Assembly: GCF_025628885.1 (NCBI RefSeq)
Contig: NZ_JAOTIF010000027.1
Coordinates: 21,090-85,089, forward strand
Origin: Paraflavisolibacter caeni
Lineage (GTDB): Bacteria > Bacteroidota > Bacteroidia > Chitinophagales > Chitinophagaceae
Length of the DNA: 64,000 bases
Direction of reading: 5' to 3'
Shown here: positions 44,316 through 52,866 of the stretch, piece by piece
Position numbering within the stretch: the stretch's first letter is position 1
How the letters are laid out: every line of letters starts with the position of its first letter
Notes under the pieces: model-generated
Seen by the model: the letters and a program-made list of their open reading frames with translations, nothing else
Told to the model about the DNA's origin: nothing
Database searches by the model: none
Translations under genes and position numbers: made by a program

Positions 44316-44849
44316 GTGAGCGATCTGGTTAAAAATATATTTCGGTTGGGGGTTTTTATTTTGGTACAGGTTTATGTACTGAATAAAATACCAAGTCTGC
44401 ACAGGTTCATTGTACCCTACCTGTATTATTTATTCATTCTGTGGCTTCCTTTTACAATGCCCCGGCTGGCCTTGTTGGCCATTGGTTTTGTTACGGGCCT
44501 TACACTTGATTACTTTAAAATGACCCCAGGCCTACATACTGCGGCCTGTGTTTTAATTGCATATGCACGTCCCTTCATTATTAACCTACTGATGCCTAAA
44601 GAAGTAACAGAATTTACATTCCGAGAACCTTCACCAAGGGCGATGGGTTGGGGGCCTTATGCTGTGTATGCGCTTATACTTACAGCAATTCACCACATTT
44701 ATCTTGTCTTGTTGGAATGGCTTGACTTTGGAACTTTTCTTTCATTCATTATTAAAGTAACAGCGACTACGGCCATTAGTATGCTGCTTATTCTTACCGT
44801 GGAGTTGCTTTTCCCCCGCAGGATGAAGTATAGGACGAATACGGCGTGA
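44316..44849 (+). CDS. mreD: Rod-shape determining protein MreD-like
   Basis: A 177-residue polytopic protein with about five TM helices, assigned as MreD from position after mreC and length. It starts with GTG at 44316. In many Bacteroidota the PBP2 (mrdA) and rodA genes follow; here they do not. MreD is poorly conserved in sequence, so the name rests mainly on context. Confidence 0.85.
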   Translation: MSDLVKNIFRLGVFILVQVYVLNKIPSLHRFIVPYLYYLFILWLPFTMPRLALLAIGFVTGLTLDYFKMTPGLHTAACVLIAYARPFIINLLMPKEVTEFTFREPSPRAMGWGPYAVYALILTAIHHIYLVLLEWLDFGTFLSFIIKVTATTAISMLLILTVELLFPRRMKYRTNTA

Positions 44850-45038
44850 GGGGACTGGAGACGATAAATGATAGGGGGTCGGAACCAGACGGATGTTTGA
44901 TGAACGGGAAATAAGAAGGATAAAGGGTTGATATGAAAAATGATCGGCAAATAGGGATCGTCGGCAATAACTAACATTTTATACACACAGGACCATTATT
45001 TCTTATAAAAAAGTTAAACAAATCCTGTTTTTATTTGT

Positions 45039-45072
45039 TTTGATCAGTACATTCGCCTAAGTATTGATCAAA
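45039..45072 (+). promoter_or_regulatory. Inverted repeat overlapping the HNH gene start
   Basis: TTTGATCAGTAC (45039-45050) and GTATTGATCAAA (45061-45072) are reverse complements with one mismatch, 10 bp apart. The right arm ends at the A of the ATG. A candidate operator for autoregulation, or a hairpin hiding the start codon. Confidence 0.6.
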
Positions 45073-45878
45073 TGCCGTATAACACAACAGAAATAACCAA
45101 CTTCCCGAACGAAGAATGGAAAGAAGTAACTTTTGATTTTAAGTATGTTAACTCACTTAAAATCTATATTTCTAATTATGGGAGGGTAAAAAGCCAGTCA
45201 AAGCTTTCTTCTGGCCGCCTGTTAAAAGGTTCTTTACAGGACGGCTACCCCATCATTCGTCTAAAACTTTTTTCTGAACGAGACAAAGCAACCGAAGAAA
45301 AGCTTCAACGCTACAGAACTGATATTGCCGCGCTCAATAAGAAGTTATCAGCTACTATCAAAGAATTGAACAGCTGCGATAATGAGCGTAGGTCCGGGCA
45401 ATTAAAAAGATCAATTGTATTGGAGGAAAAGGTTCTTTGTGCTCTGAAAAAGAAGTACAAGAAAGAGCTGGCAGAGGGTGAGCGTAAAAGAACAAAGAAT
45501 ACGGCTTTTCTCGTGCACCGGATGGTGGCTACTCATTTTTGCCACCGAGCATCCCAGGATCATAGTGTAGTTATTCACCAAGATTTCAATAAAAGAAACA
45601 ACCGTCACACTAATCTTAAGTGGGTAACCCCGGCAGAAAGTGTTGTACATCAGCAAAAGAGCCCGGCTGTAATAGCAGACAAAGCACAAAGGCCAGGCAG
45701 GCGGGCAGAACACTCTAAGGGTTACAAACTCACTGTTACGCGCGTTATGATTTTAAAGAAACGCTTACAAGAAGGTAAACCGCTGAGATTACTTGCTAAG
45801 CAATTCAAAGTAACTGAAACACAGATCAAACGCATTCAGAGCGGAGAAAATTGGGCGGATGTTCCGGCAGCCACGTAG
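45072..45878 (+). CDS. NUMOD4/HNH endonuclease-like protein with C-terminal HTH
   Basis: A 268-residue protein. The N-terminal NUMOD4-like segment (about 10-60, EEWKEV...ISNYGRVKS) is DNA-binding. A basic, predicted coiled middle follows. The HNH region (about 150-200) has VHRMVATHFC, VVIHQDFNKRNNRHTNLKWVTP. A C-terminal helix-turn-helix (about 215-262, LRLLAKQFKVTETQIKRI) ends it. Such proteins occur in homing endonucleases and phage, but here it stands alone after mreD. Possible site-specific nuclease or regulator. Confidence 0.85.
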   Translation: MPYNTTEITNFPNEEWKEVTFDFKYVNSLKIYISNYGRVKSQSKLSSGRLLKGSLQDGYPIIRLKLFSERDKATEEKLQRYRTDIAALNKKLSATIKELNSCDNERRSGQLKRSIVLEEKVLCALKKKYKKELAEGERKRTKNTAFLVHRMVATHFCHRASQDHSVVIHQDFNKRNNRHTNLKWVTPAESVVHQQKSPAVIADKAQRPGRRAEHSKGYKLTVTRVMILKKRLQEGKPLRLLAKQFKVTETQIKRIQSGENWADVPAAT

Positions 45879-45893
45879 GACTGAGAACAGCTG

Positions 45894-48140
45894 TTAGTTA
45901 CTCTCCTTTTTTTCTTTTTCCCAATATTTCATGGCAGCCCTTACTTCGCTGAAGGAGTAATCATTGCCTAATTTATTTTTTACTGAGGTGGCAAATACGG
46001 GCTCAGACTCCTCCTCCAGTACTTTTAATATCTTGTCCAATTTGGATTGGTCTACAAGTTCCAGGACATTTATTTCTCCTGTAGGAATAAAAGATGCCAA
46101 ATGCCCTTCAATGGTGGAAGGAGCCAAGTTGCGCTCCTGAGCAATTTCAGCGATGCTTTTACCCTCCTTATATAACTGCAGGCTAAGCCGGTGGGTTTCC
46201 CCTTTTTCTTTCTTTTTAGCATGGTGCTCCTGCTGTTGCTCAGGCTCATTTATAGGCTGAGGTTTGTGCAGGGCTTCCACTGCCTCAAGTATTTCAGCAC
46301 CACTTTTTGATTGATATAATGCTGCGGCAATGTTCTGCACGTTCTGGTATTGAAGCTTTTTGCGTTCTACTACTAACCGAAGAGCCTGTAGCTCTTTCAT
46401 GTATTTCTTTACTCTACCCTTTTGTTTTGTTGCTTCCATATGATTATCAATGGATGAGAGCAACTTTTCGTCGGTTTCTTTGATGAACCAGCTACAAGCA
46501 GTGGCTGTGCGATTGTGTAATTGCTCGTAACCATCAGCAACACCTTCTTCAAAAAGCCGTATCAACTGCTTTTGAAACCTCAAGGCTACTTCCTGTAAAT
46601 CCTGAACAATGTTCAGTAATCCGTTTGCCCAAGCCAAGGCGGCATCACCATCAGGAACCTGGCGCCGTTCGTAGCTTTCCGCGTGTAACTTAAATGCTTC
46701 CCAAACCTTGGCCCAGCTAAAACTTTGAACCAGCGAATCGCGAATGAACTGTTCCTGTTCTGCCTTCAGCATTTGCTGTAACCCTGCCTCATCGGGCTCG
46801 TTGGCTTCCAGAAAGCGAAATACCCTCTCGTCGGTATGAATGCAGCGCGGGTAAATTTTCGATTTCAATACCATGCCTTCCAGACCTGTCAAGCGGCTTA
46901 AAGCTACATATACCTGGCCGGCAGCGAAGGAGGCTCCAGCGTCTATAATGGCTTTGTCAAAGGTCAGCCCCTGGCTTTTATGGATGGTAATGGCCCAGGC
47001 CAGCCGGATGGGGTATTGCCTAAAAGTGCCCAGCTCTTCTTCTTCAATTTTATCGCTCTCCTGTGCATAGTGATAACGGATATTTTGCCACAGCTCCTTT
47101 TTCAATTCCAGCGTATCGGTCTCATTAGGAAAGGAAACAATCACCTTATCATCATTGATGGATTTTATAATTCCGATCTTTCCATTATAAAATTTACGGT
47201 GCTCTCCCACATCATTCTTCAAGAACATGATTTGAGCCCCAACCTTCAGAGACAGTGTTTCATCTGCAGGAAAAGAGCGGTCGGAAAACTCCCCAGACAC
47301 TTCTGCTTTGAATTCGTGCACTCGTCCTGGTAATTTCTGCAACTCTGCCCGGTTAATCGCATCAGCTTTATCATTATGAGTGGTAAGGGTAATAAAGTTA
47401 TCCTCCTTAGCCGGTGTAAACTGGGGCTGGAAATGCAGGTGCAGCTGCTCCAGATCCTGGGGTGAACATTGATTATTACGGATGTTGTTCAGGATATGGA
47501 TAAAGGAGTTATCGCTTTGGCGATAGATCTTTTGCAATTCTATATAGACCGGTGGAGCTGCTTTTATGGCTAAAGAATCAAAGAAGAAGGGGCTTTCATA
47601 AAACTCTTTCAGCATAGCCCATTCATCATTTCTAGCCACTGGTGGCAGCTGGAAGAGGTCGCCGATGTACAACACCTGCACACCACCAAAGGGTAAAAGG
47701 GGCTGACGGCGAAAATGACGCAGGACAGCATCCATAGCGTCCAGGAGGTCGGCGCGAACCATAGAGACCTCGTCGATGACCAGCAGTTCCAGTTCGCGCA
47801 ATATTTCGCGACGGCTGGCGCTCATGCGCATATTACGGAAAAGGGTGTGTTGATTGTTCACCTTGCCATCGTAAGCATTGGCCAAGCTTTTTTGCGTAGG
47901 CAAATAAGTGCCGGGCGGCAATTGAAAAAAGGAATGTATGGTAACGCCACCAGCATTGATAGCCGCCACACCGGTCGGTGCTACGATGGCCATCTTTTTA
48001 TAGCTAGTTTCCTTTATGTATTTCAAAAAGGTGGTTTTGCCGGTTCCTGCCTTACCGGTAAGGAAGAGGTGTTTACTGGTTTGGTTGATAAAGGAAACAG
48101 CTGTTTGGAAAATAGTATTTGAGTTATCGAACTGGGTCAT
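45894..48140 (-). CDS. PIF1-like DNA helicase with C-terminal HTH domain
   Basis: A 748-residue SF1 helicase: Walker A GKAGTGKTT (about 28-36), Walker B DEVSM, and the ALSRLTGLEG motif near 410 typical of PIF1/RecD-like enzymes. The C-terminus (about 660-740) holds an HTH_40-like domain also found in RecQ relatives. It probably unwinds DNA at G4 or stalled forks. Convergent with the HNH gene, ending 15 bp from it. Confidence 0.92.
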   Translation of the reverse strand: MTQFDNSNTIFQTAVSFINQTSKHLFLTGKAGTGKTTFLKYIKETSYKKMAIVAPTGVAAINAGGVTIHSFFQLPPGTYLPTQKSLANAYDGKVNNQHTLFRNMRMSASRREILRELELLVIDEVSMVRADLLDAMDAVLRHFRRQPLLPFGGVQVLYIGDLFQLPPVARNDEWAMLKEFYESPFFFDSLAIKAAPPVYIELQKIYRQSDNSFIHILNNIRNNQCSPQDLEQLHLHFQPQFTPAKEDNFITLTTHNDKADAINRAELQKLPGRVHEFKAEVSGEFSDRSFPADETLSLKVGAQIMFLKNDVGEHRKFYNGKIGIIKSINDDKVIVSFPNETDTLELKKELWQNIRYHYAQESDKIEEEELGTFRQYPIRLAWAITIHKSQGLTFDKAIIDAGASFAAGQVYVALSRLTGLEGMVLKSKIYPRCIHTDERVFRFLEANEPDEAGLQQMLKAEQEQFIRDSLVQSFSWAKVWEAFKLHAESYERRQVPDGDAALAWANGLLNIVQDLQEVALRFQKQLIRLFEEGVADGYEQLHNRTATACSWFIKETDEKLLSSIDNHMEATKQKGRVKKYMKELQALRLVVERKKLQYQNVQNIAAALYQSKSGAEILEAVEALHKPQPINEPEQQQEHHAKKKEKGETHRLSLQLYKEGKSIAEIAQERNLAPSTIEGHLASFIPTGEINVLELVDQSKLDKILKVLEEESEPVFATSVKNKLGNDYSFSEVRAAMKYWEKEKKESN

Positions 48141-48209
48141 GATGAAAAGGCAAATAATAGAGACGAATTTATGAGGCGTATGGTTGATAGTGAGATCTTA
48201 AACAAAAAA

Positions 48210-48260
48210 GCTTTGTAAAGATTGAGCATTTGAAAATCATGAGCCCAAACTTTACAAAGC
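48210..48260 (-). terminator. Terminator of the VOC gene
   Basis: An 11-bp perfect stem (48210-48220 with 48250-48260) with a 29-base loop. On the minus strand it is followed by CTTTTTTGTT. Confidence 0.75.
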
Positions 48261-48284
48261 CGTATTAAAGGCAGTTCAATAATA

Positions 48285-48725
48285 CTATTTCTGAGCGTTT
48301 TTATTGAAACTCACCATCCAGTTGATTCCGAATTTGTCAGTAAACATTCCAAAATAGTCGCCCCAGAAAGTATCGTTTAAAGGCATCGTAACTTTCCCTC
48401 CATTTGACAGACCATTGAATAAGCGGTCGGCTTCTTCTTTGCTATCTGCACCGATTGAGATAGAGAAGTTATTACCTTGTACAAAGGAAGGAGCCCATTC
48501 GCCGCCGGTATCACTCCCCATGAGCACTGTTTCTTTGCTGACCGGTAAGGAAACATGCATGATCTTGTCTTCCATTTCCTTAGGTAGCGGCGGCATACCT
48601 TCCTGAGCGGGCATGTCTTTGAATCTTCCTATATATGGGAATTCGCCACCAAATACTGATTTGTAAAAATTAAACGCTTCTTCGCAGTTTCCGTTGAAAT
48701 TCAAATAAATGTTTACACTTGCCAT
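48285..48725 (-). CDS. VOC-fold protein (PhnB-like)
   Basis: A 146-residue glyoxalase/VOC superfamily protein of the PhnB-like type: paired beta-alpha-beta units, NGNCEEAFNFYKSVFGGEF at the start and FGINWMVSF at the end. Such proteins bind small ligands or metals; the substrate is unknown. Monocistronic. Confidence 0.9.
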   Translation of the reverse strand: MASVNIYLNFNGNCEEAFNFYKSVFGGEFPYIGRFKDMPAQEGMPPLPKEMEDKIMHVSLPVSKETVLMGSDTGGEWAPSFVQGNNFSISIGADSKEEADRLFNGLSNGGKVTMPLNDTFWGDYFGMFTDKFGINWMVSFNKNAQK

Positions 48726-48793
48726 TTTGAAATTGATTGGTTATTGGTTGATAGATCTTGCTAATTTACGAACCAACCCAATCCATTGTATTT

Positions 48794-49534
48794 TTAAATA
48801 CCCAGAATGGATTTGAGTTTGGTATAACCGTTTTTGCTGACAGGTATCTTTGTTCCTGATTTTAATATTGCCACGTAGTTCTCCTTTTCATAAGGATCGA
48901 GGCGGGTAATTTCCTGAATGTTTACGATATAAGAACGATGTGTGCGCACAAACAGCTGCTGATCCAATGCTTTTTCGAATGAGCCCATGGTCTTATTTTT
49001 CAGAAAAGTTCCCTCCTTTGTATGAATCTTTACATAGTCATCTGCAGCTTCCAGATAGAAGATTTCAGGTAATGGAATGATCTTGATCTTTCCCGCTGTT
49101 TTTACTACGATGCGATTGATAGAAGCATTCTTTTCAACGACCGATTGTAATAGCGCCTGTGTGTTTTGTTGCTGGATTGTTCTTGTGCTTTGATTCAGGA
49201 ATTTTTCCATTGCTTTATCGAAGCGATCCTTACTAAAAGGCTTTAACAGGTAATCAACAGCGTGGGTTTCAAAAGCTTTCAGCGCATACTCGTCAAAAGC
49301 TGTAGTGAAAATAACTGGAGGAGGATTTTCAATCAGTTCCAACATTTCAAAGCCATTGATCTTGGGCATCTGTATATCCAGGAATATAAGGTCGGGCTGG
49401 TGCAGATGTATCGCTTTAGCACCTTCAAAACCATCATTACATTCCTGAATCATCTGGATCTGTGGGTAGTCTTGTAAATATTCCAGAACAATCATCCGGG
49501 CCAGAGGTTCGTCATCTATGATCAATGCTTTCAT
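48794..49534 (-). CDS. LytTR-family response regulator
   Basis: A 246-residue regulator with receiver domain (D53 in LIFLDIQMP) and a C-terminal LytTR DNA-binding domain (about 140-240). It is coupled to the LytS-like kinase gene (18-bp gap) and controls target promoters after phosphorylation. Last gene of the LiaF-DUF4288-kinase-regulator operon. Confidence 0.95.
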   Translation of the reverse strand: MKALIIDDEPLARMIVLEYLQDYPQIQMIQECNDGFEGAKAIHLHQPDLIFLDIQMPKINGFEMLELIENPPPVIFTTAFDEYALKAFETHAVDYLLKPFSKDRFDKAMEKFLNQSTRTIQQQNTQALLQSVVEKNASINRIVVKTAGKIKIIPLPEIFYLEAADDYVKIHTKEGTFLKNKTMGSFEKALDQQLFVRTHRSYIVNIQEITRLDPYEKENYVAILKSGTKIPVSKNGYTKLKSILGI

Positions 49535-49552
49535 GTAAGAAGTTTATGGCTT

Positions 49553-50623
49553 TTAGTTTATATTTTTTGGTTGCTCAAGTTGTATATTACCAGGCTGTGG
49601 AATTTTAATGGTGATTGTAAATAAATTGTCTATGGCTTCTGTTTTTAGTAAATCGGTCCTGGCAAATAACAGAAACAATCTTCGCTGAACAGAGTGCAAC
49701 CCGAACCCTGTTCCATGTTTGGGTGAAGTTGTGGAAGGATCGAAAGGATTTTGTACAGCAATAATCAACATATTTCCTTCTTCTCTTGCATGTATGCTGA
49801 TAGTCAGTTCTCCAGTGGTATCATACAATCCAAACTTAATAGCATTTTCCACAATGGGCTGCAGGAGTAAAGGGGGTAGCTGGCAGTTACTCCCCGCCTC
49901 GTTTTCAACCATTGTAGAAAGGCGGTGACCGAAGCGCACTTTTTCGATGTCAAGGTATAGTTGCAGATGTTGTAGTTCGTCTTCTAAACTAGTCCATTGC
50001 CTTTCTTCCTTTTTTAAGGTACCCCGCAAAAAGTCGGACAATTGCTGAATCATGGTGCGGGCCTGTTGCGGACGCACTCCTATTAGTGCATTGATTGAGT
50101 TTAAACTGTTGAATAAGAAGTGAGGCTGCAGTTGCTGACGCAACTTGAACAATTCAGCTTCTTTTGCCAGGTGTTCAGCCTCGGCTTTGCGTTTCTCAGC
50201 TTCCCGCTGATCCTGAAGTGTGTACCAAAGTGCACTGAGCAAAGCCATGCAACCAATTATCAAAAAGCCTATGACCAGACGCACCGGAATTGACAAGATA
50301 AAAAAGGACGGGAAATTATTGTAATCATTGATCACTGCGATGGTCAAAAAATAACTAATGAGCATCCATACTATAGTAAGCCCAACACACAACATGAAAA
50401 CAAACAAAGACCGTTGCATGGTTGGCAAATAGAATCCCAAAATGCAGCTGACCAAAATACAGGCACCTATCAACAGGCCATTTGAAATGATACTATCCCA
50501 TAAAGCTACAGAGAATGGATAGCCATATTTGTTCACTACAAGCGTATGCAGACATATCCACAATAGCCAACCAGCTGCAAACAGCCATAGAAAACGGGAT
50601 ACTTTTAAAGGTGAAGCAGCCAA
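49553..50623 (-). CDS. LytS-like sensor histidine kinase
   Basis: A 356-residue kinase starting at a TTG (50621-50623); no ATG is available before the first TM helix and a stop lies three codons upstream. Four or five TM helices (about 8-150) lead to a His_kinase domain with the QPHFLFNSLNSINAL motif and a HATPase domain. It lacks a large outer sensor, so sensing is through the membrane part. Partner of the LytTR regulator. Confidence 0.92.
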   Translation of the reverse strand: MAASPLKVSRFLWLFAAGWLLWICLHTLVVNKYGYPFSVALWDSIISNGLLIGACILVSCILGFYLPTMQRSLFVFMLCVGLTIVWMLISYFLTIAVINDYNNFPSFFILSIPVRLVIGFLIIGCMALLSALWYTLQDQREAEKRKAEAEHLAKEAELFKLRQQLQPHFLFNSLNSINALIGVRPQQARTMIQQLSDFLRGTLKKEERQWTSLEDELQHLQLYLDIEKVRFGHRLSTMVENEAGSNCQLPPLLLQPIVENAIKFGLYDTTGELTISIHAREEGNMLIIAVQNPFDPSTTSPKHGTGFGLHSVQRRLFLLFARTDLLKTEAIDNLFTITIKIPQPGNIQLEQPKNIN

Positions 50624-50627
50624 GATA

Positions 50628-50669
50628 ATTTATGATTTGTGATTTACAATTTACGAGATACAGTTTATG
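50628..50669. repeat. Heptamer array, ATTTRYG type
   Basis: Six 7-bp units: ATTTATG, ATTTGTG, ATTTACA, ATTTACG, AGATACA, GTTTATG. They fill the spacer between the DUF4288 gene and the LytS-like kinase. Confidence 0.8.
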
Positions 50670-50681
50670 TTGGGAGTGTGA

Positions 50682-51047
50682 TTAAGCGATAGCCTGCTGA
50701 TAGTTGTTTGCACTGTAATACCTGCTTTGAATTTCTTCGGCTTTCAGGTGAATCAAGTCTATATACCTACCTGCATGATCCTGTTCTGTAATCCGAGAAT
50801 ATAGTTCAGCGCCATCTACTAAATCCAGCTGATTTAATTCTGATACATTAATGAAAACCCATTGTACCAGCTGTTGTTTCTGATTGTAAAAGTTGTCCTC
50901 TTCGCTAAGACCTATTTTTTTGGCTTTTGCAAAGGCTTCTTTTTCGTTGGAGGCACCAATCAGTCGCAACTGTTCATCAAATTGCGGTGTATGGTCGCCA
51001 TCGCCACAAATAATCTGATATGTGATTTTTGCAAGGAACCAGTTCAT
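50682..51047 (-). CDS. DUF4288 domain protein
   Basis: A 121-residue soluble protein with the DUF4288 pattern: an N-terminal WFLAKITYQI strand, a Glu/Lys-rich helix, and a strand with WVFINVSELNQL. Function unknown. It lies between the LiaF-like gene and the LytS-like kinase, so it probably belongs to the same envelope-sensing unit. Confidence 0.85.
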   Translation of the reverse strand: MNWFLAKITYQIICGDGDHTPQFDEQLRLIGASNEKEAFAKAKKIGLSEEDNFYNQKQQLVQWVFINVSELNQLDLVDGAELYSRITEQDHAGRYIDLIHLKAEEIQSRYYSANNYQQAIA

Positions 51048-51070
51048 AAAATACTGTTTTGAAAGTGAAG

Positions 51071-51119
51071 ACGTGAAACGTCAAACGTGAATGGTGAATG
51101 GTCAATGGTGAATATGGAA
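51071..51119. repeat. Seven-unit heptamer array, NNGTSAA type
   Basis: Units ACGTGAA, ACGTCAA, ACGTGAA, TGGTGAA, TGGTCAA, TGGTGAA, TATGGAA run without gaps. This is the longest array of its type in the window; it lies between the LiaF-like and DUF4288 genes. Confidence 0.85.
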
Positions 51120-51132
51120 TCTTAAGAACTTT

Positions 51133-51906
51133 TTAGAAGCTACGGATTTCGATACCACCAAACAGGCATGTTCCTTCCAGGCGGATGACTTTGTTTGGAT
51201 CTAAAGCCTGCCCACCTAACTGCCTTTTATCATCTACGCCACCAAAAATGGCTACAATTTCACTTTGAATATCCCAAGAAGCAGGAATAATCAGCTTAGT
51301 GCCGCCGAAAATGTTGGTGGCATCAATGGTTATTTTATCGGTAAAATCTGCTTGCCTCAGATCAATTTCAGCACCACCCATAAAGGTCGTAATATCACCG
51401 CCTTTCAGGTTTTTAGAAAAGACAATTTTCTTTACGCCACCAAAAGCCGTGGTGATATCAATAAAATCGTTTCCTCTTGCAGAGAAGTCATATGAACCCG
51501 ATGGCTCACTTTTAACAGGTTGGTCTTCCATCATTGCCCGATGATTCTCAAAACGTTCTCTCCAGTGTTCGCCAAAACGATGACGGTGGCGTCTTGGTCG
51601 CAGGATAAATAAAATACCCAAAGCAATAATTATAAATGGCAGTATATAATTCCTTAATGAAATGCCAGGCAGAGCTTCGTCGGCAAGGAAAGCGCTACCT
51701 ACCAGAATCAAAATAAACCAAGCAGGTCCCCGGAAACTATGTTTCAGACCTATGAATAAGCCTACAGCAATCAGAATGACCGGCCAGGTTAAGAGCCAAC
51801 CCGGAAAGAAAACACCCATTGCCCTTGCCAAGAGTACGCTGCCAATGATCAAGAGAAAAAGACCAGCCCAAATATGTCCACGGCCTCTTTTTGGATATTG
51901 TTCCAT
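51133..51906 (-). CDS. LiaF-like membrane protein
   Basis: A 257-residue protein. Four TM helices (about 10-102) form a LiaI-LiaF-like/DUF5668 membrane region. The C-terminal part (about 145-255) is a LiaF-type beta-solenoid domain with repeating FGGxxK, FMGGAEIDLRQA, FGGTKLIIP, FGGVDDKR and FGGIEIRSF rungs. LiaF proteins restrain envelope-stress two-component systems in Firmicutes. First gene of the operon with DUF4288, LytS-like and LytTR. Confidence 0.9.
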   Translation of the reverse strand: MEQYPKRGRGHIWAGLFLLIIGSVLLARAMGVFFPGWLLTWPVILIAVGLFIGLKHSFRGPAWFILILVGSAFLADEALPGISLRNYILPFIIIALGILFILRPRRHRHRFGEHWRERFENHRAMMEDQPVKSEPSGSYDFSARGNDFIDITTAFGGVKKIVFSKNLKGGDITTFMGGAEIDLRQADFTDKITIDATNIFGGTKLIIPASWDIQSEIVAIFGGVDDKRQLGGQALDPNKVIRLEGTCLFGGIEIRSF

Positions 51907-52032
51907 TTTGTTTTTTTGTCAAAGTAACTGTGGGAAAACGTCAAAGGCAAGGGACAACAGGTAACTCGTAGCTGTTTTACCGGTAAACGTCGGGATATTT
52001 TCGGTAAAAAAGAGGGGGCAAAATCTGTTTCA

Positions 52033-52098
52033 TGCTTCAGGTATGCTGTAAGTATGCTTCAGGTGTGCTTCAGCTATACTTGATCTATCCTGAAGGTA
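52033..52098. repeat. 11-bp tandem repeat array, TGCTTCAGGTA family
   Basis: Six contiguous 11-bp units: TGCTTCAGGTA, TGCTGTAAGTA, TGCTTCAGGTG, TGCTTCAGCTA, TACTTGATCTA, TCCTGAAGGTA. The exact first unit recurs in the array at 62944. The period equals about one helical turn. Confidence 0.9.
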
Positions 52099-52211
52099 TG
52101 GGTGGGTGGGTTGGATAAGGGGATCGTAGGGGGTAGGTATATGGTAGGTACGGGGTTGATCCGGAGTAGTATAGGAGTGGTCGAGGAGGAGGTAGTTAGC
52201 ATGTACGGCTA

Positions 52212-52277
52212 ATGTTTACTATAACTCTACTATATGTTTACTATAACTTTACTGTAAGTTTCCTATAACATTACTAT
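52212..52277. repeat. 11-bp tandem repeat array, ATGTTTACTAT/AACTTTACTGT
   Basis: Six 11-bp half-units that also form three 22-bp units. In the TNCT phase they read TACTATAACTT, TACTGTAAGTT and so on, so they fit the same loose pattern TNCTNNANNTN as the neighbouring array. Confidence 0.85.
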
Positions 52278-52320
52278 AAGGGACAATTGGAATGACGATT
52301 GGGGGGAGAAAATATGGTAG

Positions 52321-52348
52321 ATGAGAGATGATGGATGAGAGATGGCAG
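52321..52348. repeat. Heptamer array, ATGAGAG type
   Basis: ATGAGAG, ATGATGG, ATGAGAG, ATGGCAG in tandem, followed by GGATTTG-like heptamers to about 52390. Confidence 0.75.
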
Positions 52349-52522
52349 AGGGGATTTGGGATTTCGGGATTGGGAGGTTTGAGGTTTGGGGATGAAATGG
52401 AATTTTTCGTGGTGGAAGGACATGTGCTTAGGCGGCAGGAGTGGTAAAGAAATTATTACTGATGATGTTAAAATTGTAGTGTGCGGGGGTTGAAGGACCG
52501 GCTGGGCTTAATTTTACGGGCG

Positions 52523-52807
52523 ATGAAAACAAACGATACCATTAGCCGCCTGCGCATGCTCGGCTATTGTGAAGCTTTCTCCTGGGTGCTTTTATTATTC
52601 ATTGCCATGCCATTGAAGTACTTCGGTGGCCAACCCATTATGGTAAAATATGTAGGATGGGTTCATGGCATTCTTTTCATTTTGTATTCTCTACATTTGA
52701 TATTGGCCATGCGGCTTCAAAGCTGGAGTTTCGGCAAGCTCGTAACCGGCGGAGTTGCAGCTTTTTTACCTTTCGGCACACTGTGGTTTGACAAGCGCAT
52801 CAATTAA
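52523..52807 (+). CDS. DUF3817 small membrane protein
   Basis: A 94-residue protein from the ATG at 52523, with three TM helices and the DUF3817 motifs (LGYCEAFSWVLLLFIAMPLKY at the start, VGWVHGILFILY in the middle, PFGTLWFD at the end). Function unknown. 59 bp before the SDR gene on the same strand. Confidence 0.88.
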   Translation: MKTNDTISRLRMLGYCEAFSWVLLLFIAMPLKYFGGQPIMVKYVGWVHGILFILYSLHLILAMRLQSWSFGKLVTGGVAAFLPFGTLWFDKRIN

Positions 52808-52866
52808 GGATTTAGTTGGCATAACTATTTCTGTTCAAAATAACTGAATCAATTAAAAAGTTATTT

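Larger units (their letters stand above)
51907..52522. other. 616-bp repeat-rich spacer, no gene
   Basis: No credible ORF. The region is a stack of short tandem repeats: six 11-bp units (52033-52098), a G-rich tract with TGGG/TAGG steps (52099-52200), six further 11-bp units (52212-52277) and heptamers from 52321. The plus strand is purine-rich beyond 52100. See the separate repeat entries. Confidence 0.8.

Noticed and set aside
45072..45878. HNH gene as a prophage or homing intron
   Set aside because: No phage genes, no split host gene and no direct repeats were found around it; mreD ends normally.
52033..52277. Possible CRISPR array
   Set aside because: Units are 11 bp with no spacers and no cas genes nearby, so this is a tandem repeat.
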